A stretch of DNA of 64,000 nt, from NCBI RefSeq assembly GCF_001422405.1, contig NZ_LMMV01000021.1, forward strand, positions 310,858 through 374,857, written 5' to 3'. A program made the position numbers and the translations under genes. The notes under the pieces are model-generated. The model had not been told where the DNA came from, searched no databases, and was given only the letters and a program-made list of their open reading frames with translations. This DNA comes from Pseudorhodoferax sp. Leaf267 (GTDB taxonomy: Bacteria > Pseudomonadota > Gammaproteobacteria > Burkholderiales > Burkholderiaceae_C). Of the stretch, positions 30,271 to 38,856 are shown piece after piece (positions within the stretch are counted from its first letter, which is position 1; every line of letters begins with the position of its first letter).

Positions 30271-30879
30271 TCAAAGCGGCAGGAAGATGCTGGCCGCCAA
30301 GGGCAGTCCCTCGATGCGTTCACTGCTCGCGAGCAGCACCGCGCGGTCTCGCCGGGCGGCGACGTCCGCCAATGCCGACCACAGGTGGCGGATCGAGCCG
30401 CTGTCCAGGGCGGCGGTCGGCTCGTCCAGCAGGGTCAGCGGCCGGCCCGATGCCAGGGCTGCCGCCAGCCAGACCTTGCGCCGCGAGCCGGTGGACAGCA
30501 TGTACAGCGGCTTTTCGATATGGGGCTCCAGCCCGAAGCCCTGCACCAGCGCCTCGCAGCGCGCACCGTCGAAGCCGGCGTCGCCCTCGGCCAGCGCCGC
30601 GATGCAGGCTCGCCCGGTGAGCGCGTGGAATCGCTCGGTGCCCGGGTCGATGTAGAAGACCTGTCGCCGGTAGCGATCCGGCGCCTCGGCCAGCACGGCG
30701 CCGCCCAGTGTCAGCCGCCCGGCGGCGGGCAGCTCGCCCGCCAGCACGCGCAGCAACGTGGTCTTGCCGCTGCCCGTGTCGCCATGCAGCTCGGTGATGC
30801 CCGGCGCGATCGTGGCGGACCAGTCACGCACCAGCACCGGCTCGCCGGGGTACGCGAAGCGCAGGCGCTCGACCTGCAT
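30271..30879 (-). CDS. Orphan ABC-type ATPase subunit
   Basis: 202 aa, a compact single ABC domain: Walker [17 protein letters not shown], signature LSTGSRRKVWLA (degenerate LSGGQ), Walker B LTLLDEPTAAL, and a final SSER switch in place of a canonical His. Short ATPases of this size resemble CcmA-like exporters, but no permease is encoded nearby. It begins 1 bp after the ParA-like gene stop, so the two are probably co-translated. Confidence 0.82.
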   Translation of the reverse strand: MQVERLRFAYPGEPVLVRDWSATIAPGITELHGDTGSGKTTLLRVLAGELPAAGRLTLGGAVLAEAPDRYRRQVFYIDPGTERFHALTGRACIAALAEGDAGFDGARCEALVQGFGLEPHIEKPLYMLSTGSRRKVWLAAALASGRPLTLLDEPTAALDSGSIRHLWSALADVAARRDRAVLLASSERIEGLPLAASIFLPL

Positions 30880-30880
30880 C

Positions 30881-31564
30881 TCAGAGGCCGGCTTTTTCGA
30901 ACTCGCGGTAGGTGTCGGCCAGCCAGGTCTTGACGCGCTGGCGGTCCAGCAGGCCCAGGCCGCCGCCGGCCACGGAGGCCTTCCAGAAGCTGCTGCTGGC
31001 GTCGTCGATCTTGAGCAGCGCCGACTCGCTGAGCTTCTTGAGGTTCACGACCTTGGCGCCCAGCTCGATCGCACGCGCTTCCTGGCCCGATTTGTCGAGC
31101 ACCGAGAAGTCGGTGCCACGGATCTGGTTGCGCACCAGCACGTACTGCAGGCCGTTGCCAAAGCGGTCGAGCAGCTTCTTGAGCAGGTCGGCCGAGTCCT
31201 TGCCGGCGTCCATCACATGCCAGTAGTGCAGCTGGATGCCCTCCTCGGCCGCCACGGCCAGCAGGCTGGCTTCTTCCATCCACTGCGCGAGCGTGTCGTG
31301 CGTCTGGGCCGCCAGGTCGACCAGCACGCGGCGCCCGGGTTCGGCGGCAGCCGCTTCGACGATGGCGTCCAGCGCCTCGGCGCGGTCCATGGACACGGGC
31401 GATGCGTAGTCGGCGTAAAAGCGCAGCAGCGCGCCGTGCGAGCGGTCGGTGTCGAAGCCCACGAACGGGAGCTGCTTGTCGATGAAGTACTGGGCCAGCA
31501 CGCGGGCCGTCAGCGATTTGCCGACGCCGCCTTTTTCGCCGCCGATGAAGTGGATGTCTGCCAT
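30881..31564 (-). CDS. ParA/MinD-like P-loop ATPase (mobilisation-protein-like)
   Basis: 227 aa. Deviant Walker A GGEKGGVGKSLTARVL at the N-terminus, FDTDRSHGALLRFY (switch/Walker A') and RRVLVDLAAQTHD (Walker B). The protein resembles ParA-like proteins annotated as MobD/TraL-like in plasmids, but no partner parB or relaxase is nearby. Start at 31564 from the motif position, with GGGAG about 10 nt upstream. Forms a two-gene unit with the ABC ATPase. Function unknown. Confidence 0.8.
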   Translation of the reverse strand: MADIHFIGGEKGGVGKSLTARVLAQYFIDKQLPFVGFDTDRSHGALLRFYADYASPVSMDRAEALDAIVEAAAAEPGRRVLVDLAAQTHDTLAQWMEEASLLAVAAEEGIQLHYWHVMDAGKDSADLLKKLLDRFGNGLQYVLVRNQIRGTDFSVLDKSGQEARAIELGAKVVNLKKLSESALLKIDDASSSFWKASVAGGGLGLLDRQRVKTWLADTYREFEKAGL

Positions 31565-31661
31565 GTGTGTGAACTCCCTGGGTGTGTGTTGTGGCGTGGC
31601 CCCATGAAGTCCGGGGCGCACCACACGATGGTAGCGGCAGCCCCTGCGCGAGCCGCGCCTG

Positions 31662-32615
31662 TTACAGATCGGCCAGGACGCGGATGTGCGCTTCCACGCT
31701 GCGCGCCAGCGCGCCCAGGTGGTAGCCGCCTTCCAGGCAGCTCACGATGCGGCCCCTGGCATGGCGCAGCGCCACCTCCTTGATGCGGCCGGTGATCCAG
31801 GCGTAGTCCTGCTCGACCAGGCCCAGCTGGCCCATGTCGTCCTCGCGGTGCGCGTCGAAGCCGGCGCTGATGAAGATCATCTCGGGCCGGTGCTCCTCCA
31901 GCCGCGGCATCCAGCCGTACTCGACCAGTTCGCGGATGTCCATGCCGCGCGTGTAGGCCGGCACGGGCAGGTTCACGAGGTTGGCTGCGTCCGAGTGCGG
32001 TGCGTCCATCGGATAGAACGGATGCTGGTAGAAGCTGACCATCAGGATGCGCGGGTCGCCGGCCACGATGTCCTCGGTGCCGTTGCCGTGGTGCACGTCG
32101 AAGTCCACGATCGCCACGCGCGACAGGCCGTGGCGTTCCAGCGCATAGCGCGCCGCCAGCGCCACGTTGTTGAAGAAGCAAAAGCCCATGGCCTGGTCGC
32201 GGCAGGCGTGGTGGCCGGGCGGGCGCACCGAGCAGAACGCGTTCTCCATCTCGCCGGCCAGCACGGCGTCGGTCGCTGCGATGGCGGCGCCGGCCGCGCG
32301 CAGGGCCGCGTTCCAGGTGTGCACGTTCAGGCTGGTGTCCGGGTCGATCTGCGCATGCGTGGGGCCGCCCGCGATGATCTGCTCCTGCAGGCTGTCGGTC
32401 ATGCCGCGCAGCGCGGCTACGTGCATGCGGCCATGGGCCAGCTCCAGGTCGCCAGCGGTGGCGATCGGCGCCTCGCGCCGGTCCAGCGCATCGCCGACGC
32501 CGGTGATGAGCAGACGGTCCTCGATCGCGTCCAGGCGCTCCGGGCATTCCGGATGACCGGGACCCATCTCGTGCTTCCAGCAATCGCGGTGGCTGAAGTA
32601 TCCGGTCGTGTACAA
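31662..32615 (-). CDS. Histone deacetylase-like amidohydrolase
   Basis: 317 aa if started at TTG 32615. The start is inferred because homology (TGYFSHRDCWKHEMGPGHPECPERL) begins there and no ATG lies close upstream. Zinc-dependent deacetylase landmarks are VRPPGHHACRDQAMGFCFFNNVALAARYAL (His pair), IVDFDVHHGNGTEDI (Asp and His zinc ligands) and FISAGFDAHREDDMG (last Asp). Bacterial members deacetylate acetylated amines such as acetylpolyamines or proteins. Divergent from moxR across 43 bp. Confidence 0.87.
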   Translation of the reverse strand: MYTTGYFSHRDCWKHEMGPGHPECPERLDAIEDRLLITGVGDALDRREAPIATAGDLELAHGRMHVAALRGMTDSLQEQIIAGGPTHAQIDPDTSLNVHTWNAALRAAGAAIAATDAVLAGEMENAFCSVRPPGHHACRDQAMGFCFFNNVALAARYALERHGLSRVAIVDFDVHHGNGTEDIVAGDPRILMVSFYQHPFYPMDAPHSDAANLVNLPVPAYTRGMDIRELVEYGWMPRLEEHRPEMIFISAGFDAHREDDMGQLGLVEQDYAWITGRIKEVALRHARGRIVSCLEGGYHLGALARSVEAHIRVLADL

Positions 32616-32658
32616 GGTCTGTCGTCTCGCGTCTGGTTTTTGGAGTAAGGTGCCCGCG

Positions 32659-33579
32659 ATGATCGTACAAGAGAAAGTCGCAGCCCTATTGCGCCAGCTC
32701 AATGCCGTGATCGTCGGCAAGGCCACCCAGGTGCAGGACTGCGTGGCCTGCCTGCTGGCCGGCGGCCACCTGCTGATCGAGGACGTGCCGGGCGTCGGCA
32801 AGACCACACTGGCCCATGCGCTGGCCCGCACCTTCGGCCTGCAGTTCTCGCGTGTGCAGTTCACCTCCGACCTGATGCCGAGCGACCTGTCCGGCGTCTC
32901 GGTCTACGAGCGCGGCAAGGAGGCGTTCGTGTTCCATGCCGGCCCGCTGTTCACGCAGATCCTGCTGGCCGACGAGATCAACCGCGCCAGCCCCAAGACG
33001 CAGAGCGCACTGCTCGAGGCCATGGAGGAAAAGCAGGTCACGGTGGAGGGCGCAACGCGGCCTTTGCCACGCCCCTTCTTCGTGATCGCCACGCAGAACC
33101 CGCAGGACCAGCTCGGCACCTTCGCGCTGCCCGAGTCGCAGCTCGACCGATTCCTGATGCGCATCTCCATCGGCTACCCGGACCGCGCAGCCGAGCGCCA
33201 GCTGCTGGCCGGCCACGACCGGCGCGAGTTGGTCGATGCCCTGCCCAGCCTGCTGACGGCCGCCGAGCTGCAGGCGCTGCAGCAGCAGGTGCTCGCGGTG
33301 CATGCCGCGCCGCCGCTGCTGGACTACCTGCAGGACCTGATCGCCGCGACACGCTCGGGCCGCTGGTTCCTGCAAGGCCTGTCGCCGCGCGCCGGCATCG
33401 CCGTGGTGCGCGCGGCCAAGGCCCAGGCGCTCTTGAGCGGGCGCGACTACGTGGCGCCCGACGACGTGCAGGCCATCCTGCCGCAGACCATCGCGCACCG
33501 GCTGGTGCCCGTGAACGACGCCGGCCGCGGCGCCGTGGAACAGGTGCGTGCCATGGTCGAGGCCACGCCGCTGGCATGA
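32659..33579 (+). CDS. moxR: MoxR-type AAA+ ATPase
   Basis: 306 aa. Walker A IEDVPGVGKTTLAHALA, Walker B ILLADEINRASPKTQSALLEAMEE, sensor region FVIATQNPQDQLGTFALPESQLDRFLMRI. MoxR proteins act as chaperone-like ATPases with a DUF58 protein and often a transglutaminase-like protein, exactly the three genes found here in order. Start at ATG 32659 (GGAGTAAGG about 10 nt upstream). Stop overlaps the DUF58 gene. Confidence 0.92.
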   Translation: MIVQEKVAALLRQLNAVIVGKATQVQDCVACLLAGGHLLIEDVPGVGKTTLAHALARTFGLQFSRVQFTSDLMPSDLSGVSVYERGKEAFVFHAGPLFTQILLADEINRASPKTQSALLEAMEEKQVTVEGATRPLPRPFFVIATQNPQDQLGTFALPESQLDRFLMRISIGYPDRAAERQLLAGHDRRELVDALPSLLTAAELQALQQQVLAVHAAPPLLDYLQDLIAATRSGRWFLQGLSPRAGIAVVRAAKAQALLSGRDYVAPDDVQAILPQTIAHRLVPVNDAGRGAVEQVRAMVEATPLA

Positions 33580-34583
33580 GCCCGGGCACGTCGGCCGCCA
33601 GCTCCGCGCCTTTGCCGCCGCTGCGCGCGCCGCACCCGCTGGCACGCCTGCGCGCCGCTTTTCGCCATTGGTGGCAGGCGCGCCTGCCGCTCACCGACAC
33701 GCTGGCGCTGACGCAGCGCAACGTCTACATCCTGCCCACGCCGGCCGGCCTCATGCTGGGTGCCACCGTGCTGCTGCTGCTGCTCGCGTCCATCAACTAC
33801 CAGCTGAACCTGGGCTATCTGCTGACCTTCCTGCTGGCCGGCTGTGCGCTGGTCGGCATGCACGTCGGCCACGCCACGCTGCGCGGCCTGCAGTTGCACC
33901 TGCTGCCGCCCGAGCCGCAGTTCCTGGGCACCAGCACCACGCTCACATTGCAGCTGTCCAGCACGCGCGCCAGCCACCGCCACGGCATCGCGGCCAGCCT
34001 GCTGGAGACACGGCACTGGGCCTTTGTCGATGTGCCGGCCGGCGGCAGCGCGCAGGTGCATGTGGCGTTCGCGCCGACCCGGCGCGGGCTGCAGCGCGTG
34101 CCCACGCTGACGCTGGAGACGCGCTTTCCGCTCGGCACCTTCCGCGTCTGGGCGATCTGGCGGCCGGCCGCGCAGGTGCTGGTCTACCCGCGGCCCGAAG
34201 CCCACCCGCCGCCGCTGCCGCCCGGCGAGCCGCGCTCGGGCGGCGCCATGGCCCGCCAGGCCCAGGCCGTGGGCGAGTACGACGGCGTGCGTGGCTACCG
34301 GCGCGGCGACCCGCTCAAGCTCGTGGTCTGGAAGAAGGCCGCCAAGGCCGGCGAACTGGTCAGCCGCGACAGCCAGCAGGCGCAGCGCGAGGAGCTGTGG
34401 CTGGACCTGGACGCCGCTGGTGGCCTGGACACGGAGCCGCGCCTGGCCCGCCTGTGCGCCTGGGTGCTGCAGGCCGACCACCTGGACCTGCAATACGGCC
34501 TGCGCCTGCCCGGCATCGAGGTGCGCCCTGGCAGTGGCGAGGCCCACAAGCGGCGTTGCCTGGAGGCCCTGGCCACATGCTGA
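33576..34583 (+). CDS. DUF58 domain protein
   Basis: 335 aa. Two N-terminal spans (LMLGATVLLLLLASINYQLNLGYLLTFLLAGCALVG), then a beta-rich part and the DUF58 core motif GEYDGVRGYRRGDPLKLVVWKKAAKAGELVSRD. Partner of MoxR in a conserved moxR-DUF58-transglutaminase cluster. It overlaps both neighbours (ATGA; ATGC...TGA). Confidence 0.88.
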   Translation: MSPGTSAASSAPLPPLRAPHPLARLRAAFRHWWQARLPLTDTLALTQRNVYILPTPAGLMLGATVLLLLLASINYQLNLGYLLTFLLAGCALVGMHVGHATLRGLQLHLLPPEPQFLGTSTTLTLQLSSTRASHRHGIAASLLETRHWAFVDVPAGGSAQVHVAFAPTRRGLQRVPTLTLETRFPLGTFRVWAIWRPAAQVLVYPRPEAHPPPLPPGEPRSGGAMARQAQAVGEYDGVRGYRRGDPLKLVVWKKAAKAGELVSRDSQQAQREELWLDLDAAGGLDTEPRLARLCAWVLQADHLDLQYGLRLPGIEVRPGSGEAHKRRCLEALATC

Positions 34584-36649
34584 GCCGCCTGCATGCGCCA
34601 GCGGCGCTCGCCAGACTGCCGCGCGAGAGCCGGGACACGCTGTTCCTGCTGGTCGTGATCGCCTGGATCGTGCTGCCGCAGGTGGACCACCTGCCTGCCT
34701 GGTGCAGCGCCCTGGTAGCCTGCGTGCTGGCCTGGCGCGGCTGGCTGGCCTGGCATGCGCGGCCCCTGCCCTCGCGCTGGTGGCTGCTGGGCCTGCTGGC
34801 GACCACGCTGGCGCTGACCTTCCTGTCGCACCGCACGCTGCTGGGCCGCGATGCCGGCGTGACGCTCCTTGTGGTGCTGCTGGCCCTGAAGACGCTGGAG
34901 CTGCGCGCGCGGCGCGACGCCTTCGTGGTGTTCTTCCTGGGCTTCTTCACGATGCTCACGAGCTTCTTCTTCTCGCAGTCGCTGCTGACGGCATTCGCGA
35001 TGCTGCTGGCGCTGCTGGGCCTGCTGACCGCGCTCGTCAACGCCCACATGCCGGTGGGCCGCCCGCCACTGGCCGCGTCCGCGCGCCAGGCTGGCTGGAT
35101 GGCGCTGGCCGGCGCGCCCATCATGCTGCTGCTGTTCCTGCTGTTCCCCCGGCTGGCGCCGCTGTGGGGCATCCCGAGCGATGCCATGAGCGGGCGCAGC
35201 GGGCTGTCGTCCTCCATGGTCGTGGGCAACATGGCCAGCCTGGCGCTGGACGACGGCATCGCCATGCGCATCCGCTTCGAAGGCCAGGCGCCGCCGCAGC
35301 GCGACCTGTACTTCCGCGGCCCCGTCCTGTCGGAGTTCGACGGGCGTGAATGGCGCCCCGCGCGTGGCGACCTGGGCTTCGGCACGGCGCCCCATCGCAG
35401 CCTGCGCGTGTCCGGCGCGCCCGTCGCCTACGAGGTCACGCTGGAGCCGCACAACCGGCCCTGGCTCATGACCCTGGACGCCGCGCCGCGGCGGCCCGAG
35501 ATGGCCAACATGAACAGCCTGCAGACCGGCGAACTGCAGTGGCTGGCCACGCGCCCCGTGACCGACCTGCTGCGCTACCGCGCCGAGAGCTACGTCGACT
35601 TTCGCTACGGGCCCCTGCGGCGCACGAACGAGCTGCTGGCCGACCTGCAACTGCCGCCCGGCTTCAACCCGCGCACGCTGGCCCTGGCCGCCGAGATGCG
35701 GCGCGACCCGCGCTACGCCGAGGCCGACGCGGCCGTGCTCGTGGGCGCGGCGCTGGAGCGCCTGCGCAGCGGCGGCTACCTCTACACACTGGAGCCCGGC
35801 GTCTACGGCCAGCACACGGCCGACGAATTCTGGTTCGACCGCAAGCAGGGCTTTTGCGAGCACATCGCCTCGGCCTTCGTGGTGCTGATGCGCGCGCTGG
35901 ACGTGCCGGCACGCATCGTCACCGGCTACCAGGGCGGCGACATGAACGCGATGGACGGCTACTGGACGGTGCGCCAGAGCGACGCCCACGCCTGGGCCGA
36001 GGTGTGGCAGGCGGGCCAGGGCTGGCTGCGTGTGGACCCGACGGGTGCCGTCTCGCCCGGCCGCATCGGCAGCCTGCAGCGGCTGCGCGCGCCGCAGGGC
36101 ATGTTTGCCAACGCGATCGGCAGCGTGAGCCCCGATGTGGCGGCCCGCATGCGCGCGGCCTGGGAAGCCGTCAACAACCGCTGGAACCAGTGGGTGCTGA
36201 ACTACACGCAGAGCCGCCAGCTCGACCTGCTGCGCGAGCTGGGCTTCGACGCGCCGGATTGGCAGGACCTGGCCACCGTGCTCTCGGCGCTGCTGGTGCT
36301 GGCCAGCCTGAGTGGGGTCGGCTGGGCGCTGTGGGAGCGGCGCCAGCACGACCCCTGGCTGCGCCTGCTGCAGCAGGCCCGCGCGCAGCTGGGCGCGGCG
36401 GGCGTGGCGCTGCCGGAGCACGCGCCGCCGCGCCGCATGGCCCAGGCGCTGCGACAATCCGCGGCCCAGCCGCAGGCCGAAGCCATCCAGGCCTGGCTGC
36501 TGCAGATGGAGTCGCAGCGCTACGCAGCCGACCCTGCCGCCAGCCTGGCTGCGCTGCGGCGCGGCTTCAAGGCCCTGCGCTGGCCCGACCCCAAGACCGC
36601 CCCCGCGCCCGTACCTTCCCCCGCCGACCTCTCGCCCCCGACCCCATGA
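34577..36649 (+). CDS. tgpA: Transglutaminase-like membrane protein
   Basis: 690 aa. Six or more N-terminal spans (about 1-180), a DUF3488 periplasmic region, and a transglutaminase core with Cys in KQGFCEHIASAFVVLMRALDVPARIVTGYQGG, His in DAHAWAEVW and Asp in RVDPTGAV. A further span (LATVLSALLVLASLSGVGWALW) and a C-terminal soluble DUF4129-like tail follow. TgpA-type proteins are essential in Pseudomonas; the natural substrate is unknown. Co-encoded with moxR and DUF58. Confidence 0.9.
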   Translation: MLSRLHAPAALARLPRESRDTLFLLVVIAWIVLPQVDHLPAWCSALVACVLAWRGWLAWHARPLPSRWWLLGLLATTLALTFLSHRTLLGRDAGVTLLVVLLALKTLELRARRDAFVVFFLGFFTMLTSFFFSQSLLTAFAMLLALLGLLTALVNAHMPVGRPPLAASARQAGWMALAGAPIMLLLFLLFPRLAPLWGIPSDAMSGRSGLSSSMVVGNMASLALDDGIAMRIRFEGQAPPQRDLYFRGPVLSEFDGREWRPARGDLGFGTAPHRSLRVSGAPVAYEVTLEPHNRPWLMTLDAAPRRPEMANMNSLQTGELQWLATRPVTDLLRYRAESYVDFRYGPLRRTNELLADLQLPPGFNPRTLALAAEMRRDPRYAEADAAVLVGAALERLRSGGYLYTLEPGVYGQHTADEFWFDRKQGFCEHIASAFVVLMRALDVPARIVTGYQGGDMNAMDGYWTVRQSDAHAWAEVWQAGQGWLRVDPTGAVSPGRIGSLQRLRAPQGMFANAIGSVSPDVAARMRAAWEAVNNRWNQWVLNYTQSRQLDLLRELGFDAPDWQDLATVLSALLVLASLSGVGWALWERRQHDPWLRLLQQARAQLGAAGVALPEHAPPRRMAQALRQSAAQPQAEAIQAWLLQMESQRYAADPAASLAALRRGFKALRWPDPKTAPAPVPSPADLSPPTP

Positions 36650-37725
36650 CCCGACTGCTTTGCCACAGCCTGTGGCTGCTGACCGCTGCCCTGCTCGCCG
36701 CCCCGGTGCAGGCCCAGACCGCGCCACGCAAGACACGCCCCGCCCCCGCCAAGGCCGCAGCGGCCGGCCCGCTCTACGCCACGCGGGCCGACGTGCTGCG
36801 CGAGGCCGAGGACATCGCCGCACGCCGCGACCTGGACGTCGAATGGGTGCGCCAGGCCATCGGCCAGGCCCGGCTGCTGCCCAGCGTGGTGCGCCTCATC
36901 ACGCCGGCGCCCAGCGGCACACCCAAGAACTGGCGCGTGTACCGCAGCCGCTTCATCGACCCGGTGCGCATCCGCGCCGGCGTGCGCTTCTGGCAGGAGC
37001 ACCGCGCCACGCTGGAGCGCGCCGAGCAGGAGTTCGGCGTGCCGGCCGAGATCGTCGTCGGCATCATCGGCGTGGAGACCATCTACGGCCAGCAGACCGG
37101 CAACTTCCCCGTCATCGACGCGCTGGCCACGCTGGCGTTCGACTTTCCCCGGGCGCACCCGCGCGCGGCCGAGCGCCAGGCCTTCTTCAAGGGCGAGCTC
37201 GAGCAGCTGCTGAGCCTGTCGCACCGCACCGGCGTGGACCCGCACAGCTGGCGCGGCAGCTATGCAGGCGCCATGGGCATGCCGCAGTTCATGCCGTCCA
37301 GCTGGGTGCGCTACGCGGTGGACTACGACGGCGACGGCAAGGTCGACCTGCTGCACAGCGCCGACGACGTGATCGGCTCGGTGGCCAACTACTTCAAGGC
37401 CTTCGGATGGCAGCCGGGCATGCCCTCGGTCTACCCGGTGCGGTTCGACACCGCGCGGCTGGACATGGGCACGCTGATGGCGCCCGACATCCTGCCCACC
37501 TTCAGCGTGGCCAGCTTCCAGGCCAAGGGCGCGGTGCTGGAGGGCGAGGCCTTGCAGCACGCCGGCCCGCTGGCGCTGGTGGAGCTGCAAAACGGCGGCG
37601 ACGCGCCGCAGTACGTGGCCGGCACAGAAAACTTCTACGTGATCACGCGCTACAACTGGTCCAGCTACTACGCGATGTCGGTGCTGGACCTGGGACAGGA
37701 AGTCAAGGCCGCGCTGGAGCGCTAG
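36646..37725 (+). CDS. mltB: Lytic murein transglycosylase B
   Basis: 359 aa. Signal peptide MTRLLCHSLWLLTAALLAAPVQAQ lacks a lipobox Cys, so a soluble periplasmic form is likely. Catalytic Glu in VGIIGVETIYGQQTGNF; other MltB landmarks are GSYAGAMGMPQFMPSSW and YFKAFGWQPG. Cleaves peptidoglycan glycan strands to 1,6-anhydromuropeptides. Start overlaps tgpA stop (ATGA), so expression is tied to the moxR cluster. Confidence 0.92.
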   Translation: MTRLLCHSLWLLTAALLAAPVQAQTAPRKTRPAPAKAAAAGPLYATRADVLREAEDIAARRDLDVEWVRQAIGQARLLPSVVRLITPAPSGTPKNWRVYRSRFIDPVRIRAGVRFWQEHRATLERAEQEFGVPAEIVVGIIGVETIYGQQTGNFPVIDALATLAFDFPRAHPRAAERQAFFKGELEQLLSLSHRTGVDPHSWRGSYAGAMGMPQFMPSSWVRYAVDYDGDGKVDLLHSADDVIGSVANYFKAFGWQPGMPSVYPVRFDTARLDMGTLMAPDILPTFSVASFQAKGAVLEGEALQHAGPLALVELQNGGDAPQYVAGTENFYVITRYNWSSYYAMSVLDLGQEVKAALER

Positions 37726-37740
37726 CCACCCAAGGCCCAC

Positions 37741-38847
37741 ATGCGCACGCCGCTGCATCGCGAGACCCTGCCCGACACCGTGCGCGCGCTGGCGATGGTG
37801 TCCGTGCTGGTGCTCAATGCCATCGGATACCCCGCCGCGCCCTGGGGGCCGATGCTGGGCGAGCGCATGCCGCAGGACAGCGCGCTGGCCGGTGCCGTGC
37901 AGGGCCTGGTGGGCGCGCTGCTGCAGGGCAAGGGCATGGCGATGCTGGCCTTCGTGTTCGGCATGTCGGCGTGGCTGGCGGCGCGCGGGCGCGACCGGCC
38001 CGCGGCGCGGCGCCGTGCGCTGGTGCGCAACCGCCGCCTGCTGGGGCTGGGCATCGTGCATGGCCTGTTCGTCTACTTCGGCGACATCCTCACGCTGTAT
38101 GCGTTGCTGGGCAGGCTGCTGCTGCGCCGCCTGCACCTGCCCTGGCGCCGGTTCCGCCGTCACCTGTGGCGCACGCTGGCCTGGGCGCTGCTGGCCAAGC
38201 TGGTCTTCCTGGCACTCCTGCTGCTCCCGCCCCTCGCCACGGAGGAGCCGGAGCTCACGTCCCTGGCCACGGCTCGCGGCGCCTGGGAGTTCCTGCAGCT
38301 CAATGCGCTGGCCTACGGCACCAGCCAGTTGGTCGGCGCCATCCTGGCCGCCCCTGTGGTCTACCTGTGCATGGCCTGCGGCGTGGCTGGCGCGCGCCTG
38401 CGGCTGCTGACGCACCGCCGCTGGCGCCCCACGCTGCGGCGCGGGCTGCGCCGCAGCGGCCCGGTGCTGCTGGGCCTGTCGGTCCTGTACGGCTGGGGCT
38501 GCGCCGTGACCCAGCCCTGGGACCTGCCCCGCATCTGGATCGACGCCGCAGGCGACGTCATCGCGCTGCCTGTGGCGGCCTGCTATCTGGCGGCGCTGGC
38601 CCTGGCGTCTTCGGGCGGCCGGGCGCACTGGTGCCGATGGCTCAGCCCGCTGGGGCAGCGCACCCTCACGCTGTACGTGGGCCACAGCCTGCTGTGCCTG
38701 GCGCTGTTCTCCGGCGCGGGCCTGGCGATGGCGTTGAGCACGGCACAGATGGTGCTGGCCTGCCTGGGCTGGTGGCTGCTGGCGCTGCTGGCCGCGGCGC
38801 ACAGCACCAGGCGCTGGCCGCTGGAGACGTGGATGGGGCGGCGCTGA
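37741..38847 (+). CDS. DUF418 family membrane protein (YeiB-like)
   Basis: 368 aa, about nine spans. Begins with the family pattern DTVRALAMVSVLVLNAIGYP and LLQGKGMAMLAFVFGMSAWLAARGRDRP, and closes with WLSPLGQRTLTLYVGHSLLCLALFSG, the DUF418 C-terminal signature. Function of the family is unknown; a relation to acyltransferase-like membrane proteins has been suggested. It lies 15 bp after mltB. Confidence 0.82.
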   Translation: MRTPLHRETLPDTVRALAMVSVLVLNAIGYPAAPWGPMLGERMPQDSALAGAVQGLVGALLQGKGMAMLAFVFGMSAWLAARGRDRPAARRRALVRNRRLLGLGIVHGLFVYFGDILTLYALLGRLLLRRLHLPWRRFRRHLWRTLAWALLAKLVFLALLLLPPLATEEPELTSLATARGAWEFLQLNALAYGTSQLVGAILAAPVVYLCMACGVAGARLRLLTHRRWRPTLRRGLRRSGPVLLGLSVLYGWGCAVTQPWDLPRIWIDAAGDVIALPVAACYLAALALASSGGRAHWCRWLSPLGQRTLTLYVGHSLLCLALFSGAGLAMALSTAQMVLACLGWWLLALLAAAHSTRRWPLETWMGRR

Positions 38848-38856
38848 AGGCTTGTC

